Shown: positions 20,508 through 27,057, numbered from the stretch's first letter. The stretch: DNA of 64,000 bases from Alphaproteobacteria bacterium (GCA_017472065.1 JAFURB010000007.1:1-64000), one strand, 5' to 3'. Made by a program: numbers and translations. Notes: generated from the sequence alone by a model not told the origin.

Positions 20508-21077
20508 ATGAAATTCAAATTACTTTATTTTGGTGATATTTTGATTAACCCAAAAAAACGGGCACAACATATCGCTGACATCCGGATGCAGTTTCATCCG
20601 CAACTGAAAAAACTGGTGGAACACAGCCCATGGAACAACCTGACCCAGTATATGGTGCCAAACCCAACAAAAAGCCCAATCACAACACGGCATGTTGGCG
20701 GAATTGATTGGAATCCAATCATTACACCAAACCTGAAATTAATCGCAGAATTAGATATTCAAATGTTACATCCTGAAATCGTTGGGGTGCCGCGGTCGGA
20801 TATTGATAACCGTGTTAAGACAATTATGGATGGGTTGCGTTGTCCGCAAAACGAACATGAAATTGGCGCGAATACACCGCGTGATATCGGGCCGATTTAT
20901 ACATTGTTGGATGATGATCACCTGATTACAAAATTGTCGGTTAATACCAGTCACTTGTTAGATGCGGGGATTTTTTCTGAACAGATTCAGCGTACGCCTG
21001 ATTCAATATTTATGATGATTGATGTTAATGTGCGTGTCGCAGAAGGAACATTGGAAAACCTGCCATTTATGGTGTAA
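20508..21077 (+). CDS. RusA-like Holliday-junction resolvase family protein
   Basis: A 189-residue protein that carries the RusA fingerprint: Asp98-x-Asp100-Asn101, Lys104 and Asp108 in SDIDNRVKTIMDGL, then an acidic cluster at 135-137 (L-L-D-D-D-H-L-I). In RusA the D-x-D-N...K...D and later D residues bind metal and cleave junctions. It is longer than E. coli RusA (120 residues), with about 85 N-terminal residues unlike it. A canonical RuvC is encoded at 60.8 kb, so this would be a second, perhaps phage-derived, resolvase. The motif match is direct; activity is inferred. Confidence 0.65.
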   Translation: MKFKLLYFGDILINPKKRAQHIADIRMQFHPQLKKLVEHSPWNNLTQYMVPNPTKSPITTRHVGGIDWNPIITPNLKLIAELDIQMLHPEIVGVPRSDIDNRVKTIMDGLRCPQNEHEIGANTPRDIGPIYTLLDDDHLITKLSVNTSHLLDAGIFSEQIQRTPDSIFMMIDVNVRVAEGTLENLPFMV

Positions 21078-21155
21078 TTTAGTGTTTGAAAATGATATGT
21101 TTGTTGTCCCGTTTGCTTGCTGTAAATGGGACAATAATTTTTATGTATCTTGATA

Positions 21156-21184
21156 TTGAATCTGTGTTTTTTATGCGGTATAAT
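21156..21184 (+). promoter_or_regulatory. Promoter of leader RNA copy A
   Basis: -35 TTGAAT at 21156-21161, 17-nt spacer, perfect -10 TATAAT at 21179-21184. Predicted start near 21190, at the base of the first RNA hairpin. Confidence 0.75.
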
Positions 21185-21189
21185 ATGCG

Positions 21190-21331
21190 TGCATTGGGAA
21201 ACTGGTGTGAGGGGTCAAAGCCTCTAAGGGAATCTCCAACATTGGTTGGAGGGTTGCGATATATCTAAATAAGCACACTATTACTCTTAATAGCTTTGAA
21301 CCTCCAACCGCCTTTAATGTGGCGGTTTTTG
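21190..21331 (+). ncRNA. Structured leader RNA, copy A
   Basis: About 142 nt from promoter to terminator. Helices: a GNRA-loop hairpin (21192-21207, loop GAAA); a long-range stem TCAAAGC (21215) with GCTTTGA (21293), extended by TAAG (21225) with CTTA (21286); a hairpin CTCCAAC (21234) with GTTGGAG (21245); TGC (21255) with GCA (21273). A terminator AACCGCC / GGCGGTT ends it. A second copy at 24632-24809 keeps all these helices with different bases. GGTTGGAGG (21244) can also pair with CCTCCAACC (21301), which overlaps the terminator's 5' arm, so an on/off switch is possible. Not a family I recognise. It precedes an HTH gene. Confidence 0.75.
21306..21331 (+). terminator. Terminator at the end of leader RNA A
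   Basis: Stem AACCGCC / GGCGGTT with an 8-nt loop and U tail, 24 nt before the HTH gene start. Its 5' arm overlaps the CCTCCAACC segment that can pair upstream. Confidence 0.8.
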
Positions 21332-21354
21332 TTTAACAAAATATGGAGGAAAAT

Positions 21355-21585
21355 ATGAGTAGGACACTTGTTGATGCAGCATTTTATGGTCGCGCACTGC
21401 GTGCAGGACGCAGAAGCGCGCATTTGAACCGTGCAGATATGGCCAAAATACTTAAGATATCCAGAGATGTATTGGTTCGAATTGAAAATGGTAAAATGTT
21501 GCCCAGTAATGATTTGATAAAAAATATATTTACAGAGTCGTGCATTATGTTGTGGGCAAAAAATTATAAAAAAATTAACAACTAA
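21355..21585 (+). CDS. Small HTH (XRE-like) DNA-binding protein
   Basis: A 76-residue protein with one helix-turn-helix domain (about 15-62: F-Y-G-R-A-L-R-A-G-R-R-S-A-H-L-N-R-A-D-M-A-K and I-S-R-D-V-L-V-R-I-E-N-G-K), like XRE-family repressors. ATG 21355 is preceded by a full GGAGG at 5 nt; an ATG 12 nt upstream overlaps that site. It lies just after the leader RNA terminator, so it depends on read-through or regulation by that RNA. Likely target unknown. Confidence 0.8.
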   Translation: MSRTLVDAAFYGRALRAGRRSAHLNRADMAKILKISRDVLVRIENGKMLPSNDLIKNIFTESCIMLWAKNYKKINN

Positions 21586-21612
21586 AAAATCCCCCAAACG
21601 GGGATTTTTTTA
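21584..21612. terminator. Terminator between convergent genes
   Basis: AAAAATCCCC / GGGGATTTTT stem with a T run, between the HTH gene and the convergent 21.6 kb gene. Confidence 0.85.
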
Positions 21613-21615
21613 TTT

Positions 21616-22173
21616 TTATTCGATACAGCAGTTTACTGCATTTTTTACCCACGATTTTAATTTGCCAATGCCACCAGATTTTGGGGCAGGGGTCGTTGTT
21701 GCAGTTGGTTGTGTTTCAGTAACCTTTTTTGATGGTTTTTCTTTTTTTGTATCTTTCTTGTCACCGGTCAACATACCCATGTTTAATCCCCAGAACATGC
21801 AATACAGTTCATATGATTGATCAAACAGGCTGTATGCGGTGTCACGGTCGCCGGCGGCCAGGGCCTTGGTTCCAACCTCAAACACGCGCATTGCGGCGGC
21901 TAATAAATGTTTTGAAATGCACCATACTTCGCCTTCGTATGATGGGATGATTTTTAACATCGCGTTTTTACGCATTTCGCGAATATCATTAATCATGTCA
22001 TAGAATTCGTGTTTGCCGGTTTTGGCACCTGAAAACATCAGGTGTTCTTCGATTGAAATCAAGTTCATAATGCCGATTGTTAAATCCTGGTCGGATGACA
22101 GGTCTTTTGGATTTACTTTCTTGGCGGCATCCAATTTTTCAACAAATTCTTGGACTGATTCTATTTTTTTCAT
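21616..22173 (-). CDS. Helical protein of unknown function
   Basis: A 185-residue protein. The first 130 residues are predicted helical, with a conserved-looking core (KHLLAAAMRVFEVG...GDRDTAYSLFDQSYELYCMFWGLNMG) reminiscent of TPR-like helix pairs. A low-complexity linker of Lys, Thr and Pro (about 138-165) and a short amphipathic tail with Cys-Cys near the end follow. No signal peptide. ATG 22173 is used because AAGG lies 8 nt upstream. Unassigned. Confidence 0.6.
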   Translation of the reverse strand: MKKIESVQEFVEKLDAAKKVNPKDLSSDQDLTIGIMNLISIEEHLMFSGAKTGKHEFYDMINDIREMRKNAMLKIIPSYEGEVWCISKHLLAAAMRVFEVGTKALAAGDRDTAYSLFDQSYELYCMFWGLNMGMLTGDKKDTKKEKPSKKVTETQPTATTTPAPKSGGIGKLKSWVKNAVNCCIE

Positions 22174-22195
22174 CTGGTTCACCTTTTCGTATTAA

Positions 22196-22693
22196 TTAAA
22201 AACAAATCATCATTGCCCAACTGGCCAATGCCAATGCCAGGACAGGCAAAACAACCTTTTCAAATGGAAAGTGTGCGTGGCCACCGTTTTTGTTCTTCAT
22301 CCATTGGTATAATTTACCGGTGCCGATGAATATTAATGCGCCACAGATTGTTCCAAATAACACAGGATCCATTGTAAATGTGCCACAGATTGTTGTTGGA
22401 TTGTAATCAACAACACCCATATATACAAAACCAATCATGGCAACCGATAGAATAATAACAATTGAATCGCGTCCACGGAAATGCCAGTTCTTTTTATCCA
22501 TCCATTTCAGCATCCAATACCCCAGCAATGTTAATAATGCACCCGCCCACAGGCCAACAACACTGTCTGGTACACCCAAACGGCGCGCAATGTCCAGACC
22601 GGCCCCAACCGCAATCGTACATATTGGGCATGCTGGGTTTGCAAATGCATTTAATGGTAATGTTGCAAATAATGCTGCAATCAATTTTCGCAT
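22196..22693 (-). CDS. Membrane protein with N-terminal CPICTIAVGAG motif
   Basis: A 165-residue protein with an N-terminal signal-like segment, then A-C-P-I-C-T-I-A-V-G-A-G and about four membrane helices (residues 42-60, 75-95, 108-125, 143-163). Proteins with a C-P-x-C-T-x-A-V-G-A-G start and the D-x-x-x-G-L-W-x-G motif are known from many uncultured and candidate-phylum bacteria as hypothetical membrane proteins. The two cysteines could be redox-active or bind metal; that is inference. It lies 22 nt upstream of the helical protein gene and may be co-transcribed. Confidence 0.65.
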   Translation of the reverse strand: MRKLIAALFATLPLNAFANPACPICTIAVGAGLDIARRLGVPDSVVGLWAGALLTLLGYWMLKWMDKKNWHFRGRDSIVIILSVAMIGFVYMGVVDYNPTTICGTFTMDPVLFGTICGALIFIGTGKLYQWMKNKNGGHAHFPFEKVVLPVLALALASWAMMICF

Positions 22694-22793
22694 ATAATTT
22701 CCCCTTTCGCTTATATCGTGTACATATTAGAGAATATATAAAAAAAAGTCAACCTTGTAAGGAAATGATGGTTTAGTTTTTATAATATAATAC

Positions 22794-22821
22794 TTGACAA
22801 AATAATATTTTGTTATATATT
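22794..22821 (+). promoter_or_regulatory. Promoter of the 22.9 kb small gene
   Basis: Consensus -35 TTGACA at 22794-22799, 16-nt spacer, -10 TATATT at 22816-22821. Confidence 0.75.
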
Positions 22822-22854
22822 TATAAGTGAAAGTAAAAACAAAAAGGAATAATT

Positions 22855-23124
22855 ATGGTAAAAAAAATATGCTATTTGGGTACTCCGGAAACACCATTGG
22901 ATGTAGTTGCTGAGATGGATCGGCCCAAAAAGGTGCGCTATTGTGGTGCCCCAGATTTAGGTTGTAAATATACGGTAGCCGGCGAATGTATTTGTGAAAA
23001 CAAGTGTTCGTGGGCAGTGAAAGTACAAAAATATAGTACGGAAGATTTACAATTGCAGTATTTGATTATGGTTAAACAGCAAAATAAAGAAATTTTAGAA
23101 TTATTAAACAAGAAAACGAAATAA
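22855..23124 (+). CDS. Small cysteine-rich protein
   Basis: An 89-residue cytosolic protein. Cysteines in the middle (R-Y-C-G-A-P-D-L-G-C, G-E-C-I-C-E-N-K-C-S-W) could form a zinc-binding unit. The C-terminus is a helical Gln/Leu/Lys segment (KQQNKEILELLNKK), possibly for oligomerisation. It has its own strong promoter and an AAAGGA Shine-Dalgarno. Family unknown. Confidence 0.6.
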   Translation: MVKKICYLGTPETPLDVVAEMDRPKKVRYCGAPDLGCKYTVAGECICENKCSWAVKVQKYSTEDLQLQYLIMVKQQNKEILELLNKKTK

Positions 23125-23187
23125 ATATCAAATCTGCATTTTTATGCTATAAACAACATGCAAAGCAAAAAAGTAAGCGAGGCTAAA

Positions 23188-23445
23188 ATGGAAGAAGAAA
23201 AAAGATATACCGGTAAATATCATTGTGAAGGCTGTGGAGATAAATGCCCTATTAAGATAATTACCAGATATCACCTTGGTAAACCCGCAGGAACATATGC
23301 AATGATAAATATGTTTATTATGAGCGACGATATATATATTGACCCCAATGACGAATTTTACCATAGAGAATTTATACCACAACTAATAGAAAGAGTACGT
23401 GATAATGCGAAAAAGGAATGTGGTAAGTACAACAAACAAAAATAA
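23188..23445 (+). CDS. Small protein with CxxCxxxC motif
   Basis: An 85-residue protein with Y-H-C-E-G-C-G-D-K-C near the N-terminus, a candidate half zinc site, then an alpha/beta-looking remainder (M-F-I-M-S-D-D-I-Y-I-D-P-N-D-E-F). ATG 23188 has GAGG 7 nt upstream; an in-frame ATG at 23158 has no ribosome site. It follows the other small cysteine protein by 63 nt, and a terminator closes the pair. Function unknown. Confidence 0.6.
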   Translation: MEEEKRYTGKYHCEGCGDKCPIKIITRYHLGKPAGTYAMINMFIMSDDIYIDPNDEFYHREFIPQLIERVRDNAKKECGKYNKQK

Positions 23446-23448
23446 CCC

Positions 23449-23474
23449 AACCGCCCAATCGGGCGGTTTTGTTT
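23449..23474 (+). terminator. Terminator of the small-cysteine-protein pair
   Basis: Stem AACCGCCC / GGGCGGTT with a 4-nt loop and T-rich tail. The tail overlaps the -35 region of the next promoter. Confidence 0.85.
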
Positions 23475-23496
23475 TTTACATAAAATATGTTATAAT
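23469..23496 (+). promoter_or_regulatory. Promoter of the zeta-like gene; leaderless start
   Basis: -35 TTGTTT at 23469-23474, 16-nt spacer, -10 TATAAT at 23491-23496. The ATG begins 7 nt after the -10 box, so the mRNA probably starts at or next to the start codon. Confidence 0.6.
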
Positions 23497-23502
23497 AAAG
23501 CC

Positions 23503-24057
23503 ATGAATAAAAAACTGTATATTATCGCAGGTCCAAATGGCAGTGGCAAAACCACATTGGCCAAAGAGTTGGTAAGAGAAGAAAAAATTACATTTCTGAA
23601 TGCTGATGAAATCGCACATCGACGTGGCGATAAACTGGGATTGCGATCTGGACGTATTTTGTTAAAAAAACTGGATGATTGTTTTAATGCAAAAGAATCT
23701 ATTGTTCTTGAATCAACTGTATCTGGTAATTATCACACCCGTGTAATTCAACGTGCGCGCAAAGAAAAATATCAAATTATTTTTGTTTATGTGTTTTTGA
23801 TGTCTGTTGAACAAAATCTGGCACGTATTAAACAACGTGTCGCAATGGGTGGACACAATGTTCCCACAACGGATGTTAAAAGGCGTTATAAACGCAGTTT
23901 ACAAAATTTCTTTGAAATAATCCCGAAGGTTCATCAATGGGAACTTTACTACAATGGTGAAGATAGTTTTGAGGTAATTGCCCGTGGTGCTGGTGAAAAA
24001 CTTGAAATTATGGATGATGCGGTCTATAATCAATTTAAGAAAGAGGCAAATAAATGA
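23503..24057 (+). CDS. Zeta-toxin-like kinase
   Basis: A 184-residue P-loop protein. Walker A GPNGSGKTT is at 10-18, then F-L-N-A-D-E-I and V-L-E-S-T-V-S-G, both in zeta toxin/UDP-GlcNAc kinase family order. A basic C-terminal half carries N-L-A-R-I-K-Q-R-V and R-R-Y-K-R-S. Zeta toxins phosphorylate UDP-GlcNAc and block wall synthesis, but short zeta-like ATPases such as this are often uncharacterised. A 47-residue gene overlaps its stop, giving a toxin-first pair rather than the epsilon-zeta order. Confidence 0.8.
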   Translation: MNKKLYIIAGPNGSGKTTLAKELVREEKITFLNADEIAHRRGDKLGLRSGRILLKKLDDCFNAKESIVLESTVSGNYHTRVIQRARKEKYQIIFVYVFLMSVEQNLARIKQRVAMGGHNVPTTDVKRRYKRSLQNFFEIIPKVHQWELYYNGEDSFEVIARGAGEKLEIMDDAVYNQFKKEANK

Positions 24058-24197
24058 CAAAAGAAAGTTATGAATTATCTGCCAAGTTATTGAGATTAGG
24101 TAATCGTGGCGCACGCAAAGCCCAAAATCGCGCCCGTCGTGCAGGTGTACGTGTATGTTATGCTATAAATAACAAACTGGTAAAAATTAAATTATAA
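24054..24197 (+). CDS. 47-residue basic protein, partner of zeta-like gene
   Basis: The ATG overlaps the stop of the zeta-like gene (ATGA), showing translational coupling. The protein begins MTKESYELSAKLLRLGNRGA and continues with R-K-A-Q-N-R-A-R-R-A-G-V-R-V; it is very basic and helical. Position suggests an antitoxin or accessory subunit, but it does not look like epsilon. A terminator follows directly. Confidence 0.65.
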   Translation: MTKESYELSAKLLRLGNRGARKAQNRARRAGVRVCYAINNKLVKIKL

Positions 24198-24207
24198 AGT
24201 CAAATTT

Positions 24208-24235
24208 AACCGCCTAATCTGGCGGTTTTGTTTAT
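24208..24235 (+). terminator. Terminator of the zeta-like operon
   Basis: Stem AACCGCC / GGCGGTT around a short loop (TAATCT) with a T-rich tail. Confidence 0.85.
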
Positions 24236-24378
24236 TCTGGTAGCTGCCCGAGGGATTGTATATTCCCATCCGTCACATAAATGTGCCGCGATGGGCCCCT
24301 TTCCAAATCGCAACGGTTTCGCGGCGTTGCACTTGCAAAACCTGCTATTTTGTCGGCCTCTGGGGTCCTTATCGTCCT
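24232..24378 (-). other. GC-rich open stretch without start codon
   Basis: Between the zeta terminator and the first att copy lies a segment richer in G+C than its surroundings. On the minus strand it is open for 48 codons from 24378 to a TAA at 24232-24234, reading TPEADKIAGFASATPRNRCD then LERGPSRHIYVTDGNIQSLG and QLPE. No ATG, GTG or TTG is in frame. It could be a remnant of an island gene or chance. Plus strand: no gene seen. Confidence 0.3.
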
Positions 24379-24394
24379 TTACTAACCAAAATTA

Positions 24395-24415
24395 AAACCG
24401 GGATAAACCCGGTTT
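24395..24415 (-). terminator. Original tRNA terminator beside displaced 3' half
   Basis: Stem AAACCGGG / CCCGGTTT, immediately 3' (minus strand) of the outermost tRNA 3'-half copy. It probably was the tRNA's terminator before the elements entered. Confidence 0.65.
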
Positions 24416-24421
24416 GAATTT

Positions 24422-24466
24422 TGGTAGCAGCGGAGGGATTCGGACCCCCGACCAAAGGATTATGAT
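24422..24466 (-). repeat. att core, outer copy (tRNA 3' half)
   Basis: 45 bp identical to the 3' half of the tRNA at 33614-33688, from CCA through the anticodon. It is not followed by a 5' half. It is the distal direct repeat of the tandem insertion. Confidence 0.9.
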
Positions 24467-24598
24467 ATACCTGCGCTGGGGAATTTCTCCGCACGAACTC
24501 CGCAGAAAACCGCCACTTTCTTTTGTTTTGTAATAGTTGATGTCTAGAATATGTAAAACAATCCAAAAGTCTTAATCAGATTAAATACAAAATTCACT
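24467..24598. repeat. Left terminal repeat of element I (R1)
   Basis: 132 bp matching 26798-26929 with about a dozen differences, starting right at the core. It contains at 24541-24563 a 23-bp motif (TGTCTAGAATATG...) that also occurs in the right-end repeat, 74-75 nt from the core in both cases; probable recombinase arm sites. Confidence 0.85.
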
Positions 24599-24620
24599 AA
24601 AATAAATCATATAAATATGA

Positions 24621-24626
24621 TATAAT
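24621..24626 (+). promoter_or_regulatory. -10 box of leader RNA copy B
   Basis: Perfect TATAAT located 6-7 nt before the predicted RNA start. No convincing -35 was identified upstream. Confidence 0.55.
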
Positions 24627-24631
24627 CTCCC

Positions 24632-24809
24632 TGACACAGGCGACTGTGTTGGGGCGTAAGAACCTCGCTATTTTCGGTGTCCGTGGGGACAATAAAAACC
24701 TCCAACTTTATTTTGGTTGGAGGGTCGCGAATATATTGAATAAGCGCGCTATTTTCCGAAAATAATAGTTCTTAACCTCCAACCGTCCGTTTTTGTGGCG
24801 GTTTTTTTA
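24632..24809 (+). ncRNA. Structured leader RNA, copy B
   Basis: Homologue of the RNA at 21190. Its helices have changed bases but keep pairing: a GNRA hairpin (GACACAG-GCGA-CTGTGTT, 24633-24650); long-range stem TAAGAAC (24657) with GTTCTTA (24768), extended by TATTTTCG (24669) with CGAAAATA (24757); CCTCCAAC (24699) with GTTGGAGG (24716); CGC (24726) with GCG (24744). The terminator region follows CCTCCAACC at 24776. Between the extended stem and the inner hairpin it has an extra GTCC...GGAC hairpin (about 24679-24690) absent in copy A. It leads the two exported-protein genes of element I. Confidence 0.75.
24782..24809 (+). terminator. Terminator at the end of leader RNA B
   Basis: ACCGTCC...GGCGGT stem with one bulged T and a run of seven T, 20 nt before the next start codon. 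Downstream expression needs read-through. Confidence 0.7.
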
Positions 24810-24828
24810 TATACAAAGGGGTAAAAAT

Positions 24829-25761
24829 ATGAGATTAAAACTGGGCATTGTAATGTCGTTAATGGTGGGGGTGGCACATGCAAACACCGACCTGGCCGCG
24901 GCGATTGAAAATGTTCGCACCGCATGCGGAAACATCAGTGCGGAATTATCGGACATGAAAAAAATGGCGGGCATTACCACCGCGGTGACGGGCGTCGGCA
25001 CGGTCGCCGGTGGTGTGGCACTGGGAACCGGTTTAGCCAAGGCAAATGTTGATAAAGAAATTGCCGACCTGGAACAACAGTTGGCAAGATTAGATGCCGA
25101 CAGAAACCTGCAAACCATTACAATTTCTGCGACAAACCTACAAAACGAGCTTAATCAGTATCAGGCATCGATTCAAACATTATCAAAGTCAGAACTGCAA
25201 GAACAGAAATCAGAAGCCGAACAAAAATCCAAAAACCTGGGCAATGTTCGTACGGGAACATTGGCGGCTGCCACAGCAACAAATATCGCAGGTGCGGTTA
25301 TGTCTGGTACAAATAAGGTCAAAGGCGATTTGAAACAACAAATTGATGAATGTTTGGTATCGATTAAAACATTATCAAACATCCGCATGCAGGCGCGAAT
25401 TGATGGCAGTGCAAATGACACCGAACTGGCGCGTGCGGAAAATATTATTCGGGCATGCGATGCATGGACCACGGTTGATGTCAGTTCAATCAACAAACGT
25501 TCAACGGGTGCAACCGTATCATCTGGTATTGGTGCGGGATTGGGATTGGCCGGTACAATAACATCTGCATCGGCAAATTCAGATGGGGTTCGCAATGGTG
25601 ATGATACACAACATGAAAAAAACCTGAACACCGCGGCAAATGTGTTGGCGGGTAGTACAACCGCGGCAAGTTTGTCCGCAACAATATTTAACGCAACACA
25701 AATAAGTGCAATTAAACATGCGGCAACGGTTGCCGATGAATGCGAGGGGGCGCTGAAATAA
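24829..25761 (+). CDS. Exported helical protein, element I cargo 1
   Basis: A 310-residue protein with a signal peptide (cleavage after A-H-A). The mature chain is helical. A long coiled coil (about 75-150: DLEQQLARLDADRN and SELQEQKSEAEQKS) lies between two Gly/Ala/Thr-rich hydrophobic stretches (V-T-G-V-G-T-V-A-G-G-V-A-L-G-T-G and G-S-T-T-A-A-S-L-S-A-T-I). Four cysteines are spread through it. The shape resembles small exported effectors or membrane-inserting proteins, but no family is recognised. An AAAGGGG Shine-Dalgarno precedes the ATG that follows the leader RNA terminator. Confidence 0.65.
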   Translation: MRLKLGIVMSLMVGVAHANTDLAAAIENVRTACGNISAELSDMKKMAGITTAVTGVGTVAGGVALGTGLAKANVDKEIADLEQQLARLDADRNLQTITISATNLQNELNQYQASIQTLSKSELQEQKSEAEQKSKNLGNVRTGTLAAATATNIAGAVMSGTNKVKGDLKQQIDECLVSIKTLSNIRMQARIDGSANDTELARAENIIRACDAWTTVDVSSINKRSTGATVSSGIGAGLGLAGTITSASANSDGVRNGDDTQHEKNLNTAANVLAGSTTAASLSATIFNATQISAIKHAATVADECEGALK

Positions 25762-25762
25762 A

Positions 25763-26461
25763 ATGAAGAAAAGTTTATTATTTTCGCTTTTAACTGTATG
25801 TGCAATAAATTCGGCTCTGGCTGAAAATATACAAAATCTGGACACACCTGTTAATTGGAGTTATTCCGCCATATTCAATACAATTTTTGATTTGTATGAC
25901 GACAACCCTCTTACATATTACGCTGGTTATACTGTGGCTAATCGTGTGTATATTTCCTATGTCTATGAAAACAAACCTGTTTCTGCGAGATGGATTTGCG
26001 ATAAATATAATGAATTTGCTAGGGAAGAAAGAGCACTTTTTGCACCAGTTGACCCCCAACAATTTAAAATACACAATTGCTACGACATAATAGAAAAAAT
26101 TATTTCTACACACAATAACCAAGTACAATCTCAACAAATAATAAAACCAATAGATAAATATATGCCAGACAAAAAAGTATATTGGATATCCTTTGCAGTA
26201 GAACAAGCATGTTTAAAAGTATATCTTATAAATAATCTTGACATGGACGAAAGCGAACGCTGTGTCAATTTAGGATATGACAAAAAATTGCACACTAAGC
26301 CATATTCTATTAACGAGCTTTTTGATGATTGTGTAAAAAATACGTCACTTCCTTCTGGTGCGGATATTACACAAATATGTTCTTCATTTACAGATTATGC
26401 CATAGAAGAGCACAACAAAAGAATAAGACAGACTGAAAATATTTCAGGCACAATAAAATAA
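25763..26461 (+). CDS. Exported protein, element I cargo 2
   Basis: A 232-residue protein with a signal peptide (cleavage after A-L-A-E). It contains six cysteines that could pair in the periplasm and no motif that I recognise. It starts 1 nt after the previous stop, so the two are co-translated. The gene is more A+T-rich and uses codons unlike the preceding one, suggesting separate origins joined in one cassette. A terminator follows. Confidence 0.6.
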   Translation: MKKSLLFSLLTVCAINSALAENIQNLDTPVNWSYSAIFNTIFDLYDDNPLTYYAGYTVANRVYISYVYENKPVSARWICDKYNEFAREERALFAPVDPQQFKIHNCYDIIEKIISTHNNQVQSQQIIKPIDKYMPDKKVYWISFAVEQACLKVYLINNLDMDESERCVNLGYDKKLHTKPYSINELFDDCVKNTSLPSGADITQICSSFTDYAIEEHNKRIRQTENISGTIK

Positions 26462-26464
26462 CCC

Positions 26465-26491
26465 CACCGCCCCAATTGGGCGGTGTTTTTT
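26465..26491 (+). terminator. Terminator of element I cargo operon
   Basis: Stem CACCGCCC / GGGCGGTG with a 5-nt loop and a U tail. Confidence 0.88.
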
Positions 26492-26500
26492 ATTATATTT

Positions 26501-26752
26501 ATATCACTTTTGTAAAGAGTCATACCCCTTTGTAACCCTTTGTAATCTTTCGCAACCTTTTGTCGCGACTTTCTGTTCTTTTCCCTTTATAATTCATAGT
26601 GTAAAGCAAGCAAAAGGATTACACATGTAAACATATTTTCTATGTCCGAAATTATGTCCAGTATATGTAAAACAATCTGCGTAAAGTCGCAAAATCGCAT
26701 AAATTCGGGCAAATAACACGACATAAAAAAATCCCGGAACACCGGGAAAATC
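26501..26752. repeat. Right terminal repeat of element I (R2)
   Basis: 252 bp closely matching 33362-33613. Contains iteron-like repeats of (C)CTTTTGTAA spaced 10-11 bp (26507-26563), a probable arm site at 26655-26677, and a terminator hairpin CCCGG/CCGGG (26733-26746) directly before the core. No gene is seen in it. Confidence 0.85.
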
Positions 26753-26797
26753 TGGTAGCAGCGGAGGGATTCGGACCCCCGACCAAAGGATTATGAT
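26753..26797 (-). repeat. att core, middle copy (tRNA 3' half)
   Basis: Second 45-bp copy of the tRNA 3' half, identical to those at 24422 and 33614. It is the junction between elements I and II. Confidence 0.9.
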
Positions 26798-26929
26798 ATA
26801 CCAGCGCTGGGGAATTTCTCCGCACAAACTCCGCAGAAATCCGCCACTTTCATTTGTTTTGTAATAGTTGATGTCTAGTATATGTAAAATTGTCCATAAG
26901 CGTTAATCAGATTAAATACAAAATTCACT
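26798..26929. repeat. Left terminal repeat of element II (R1)
   Basis: 132 bp matching 24467-24598. Arm-like motif at 26872-26894. After it, up to 27057, nothing coding is seen. Confidence 0.85.
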
Positions 26930-27057
26930 TTAACAAAAACCGCTACACCACTCACATATCCGCCATTTTTTAACCATTTTTCTATGTAAAGTTTTTACCC
27001 CTACTTAATCATACCAAATACAAATATATACAGTTTCATTAACCTAGCCTGGAATAA

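Larger units (their letters stand above)
24467..26797. mobile_element. tRNA-integrated element I, no recombinase
   Basis: A 2.3-kb element between two copies of the 45-bp tRNA core. Its left end (24467-24598) and right end (26501-26752) closely match the ends of the adjacent 6.9-kb element. It contains a structured leader RNA and two exported-protein genes but no integrase, excisionase or transposase. It must have moved, if at all, with enzymes supplied in trans. Confidence 0.8.

Noticed and set aside
21190-21331. Could the leader RNA be 6S, SRP, RNase P or tmRNA?
   Set aside because: The known core sequences (for example the GGAAGC SRP loop, a tmRNA tag frame or RNase P helix P4) are not present; the size and double CCTCCAAC blocks do not fit.
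24239-24300. A possible tRNA- or tmRNA-like end (CAGCTACCA on the minus strand)
   Set aside because: No T-arm consensus or matching acceptor strand can be drawn; the resemblance to GGTAGC of the tRNA is short.
26507-26565. CRISPR-like repeats
   Set aside because: Units are about 11 bp with no spacers of regular size, and no cas genes are near.
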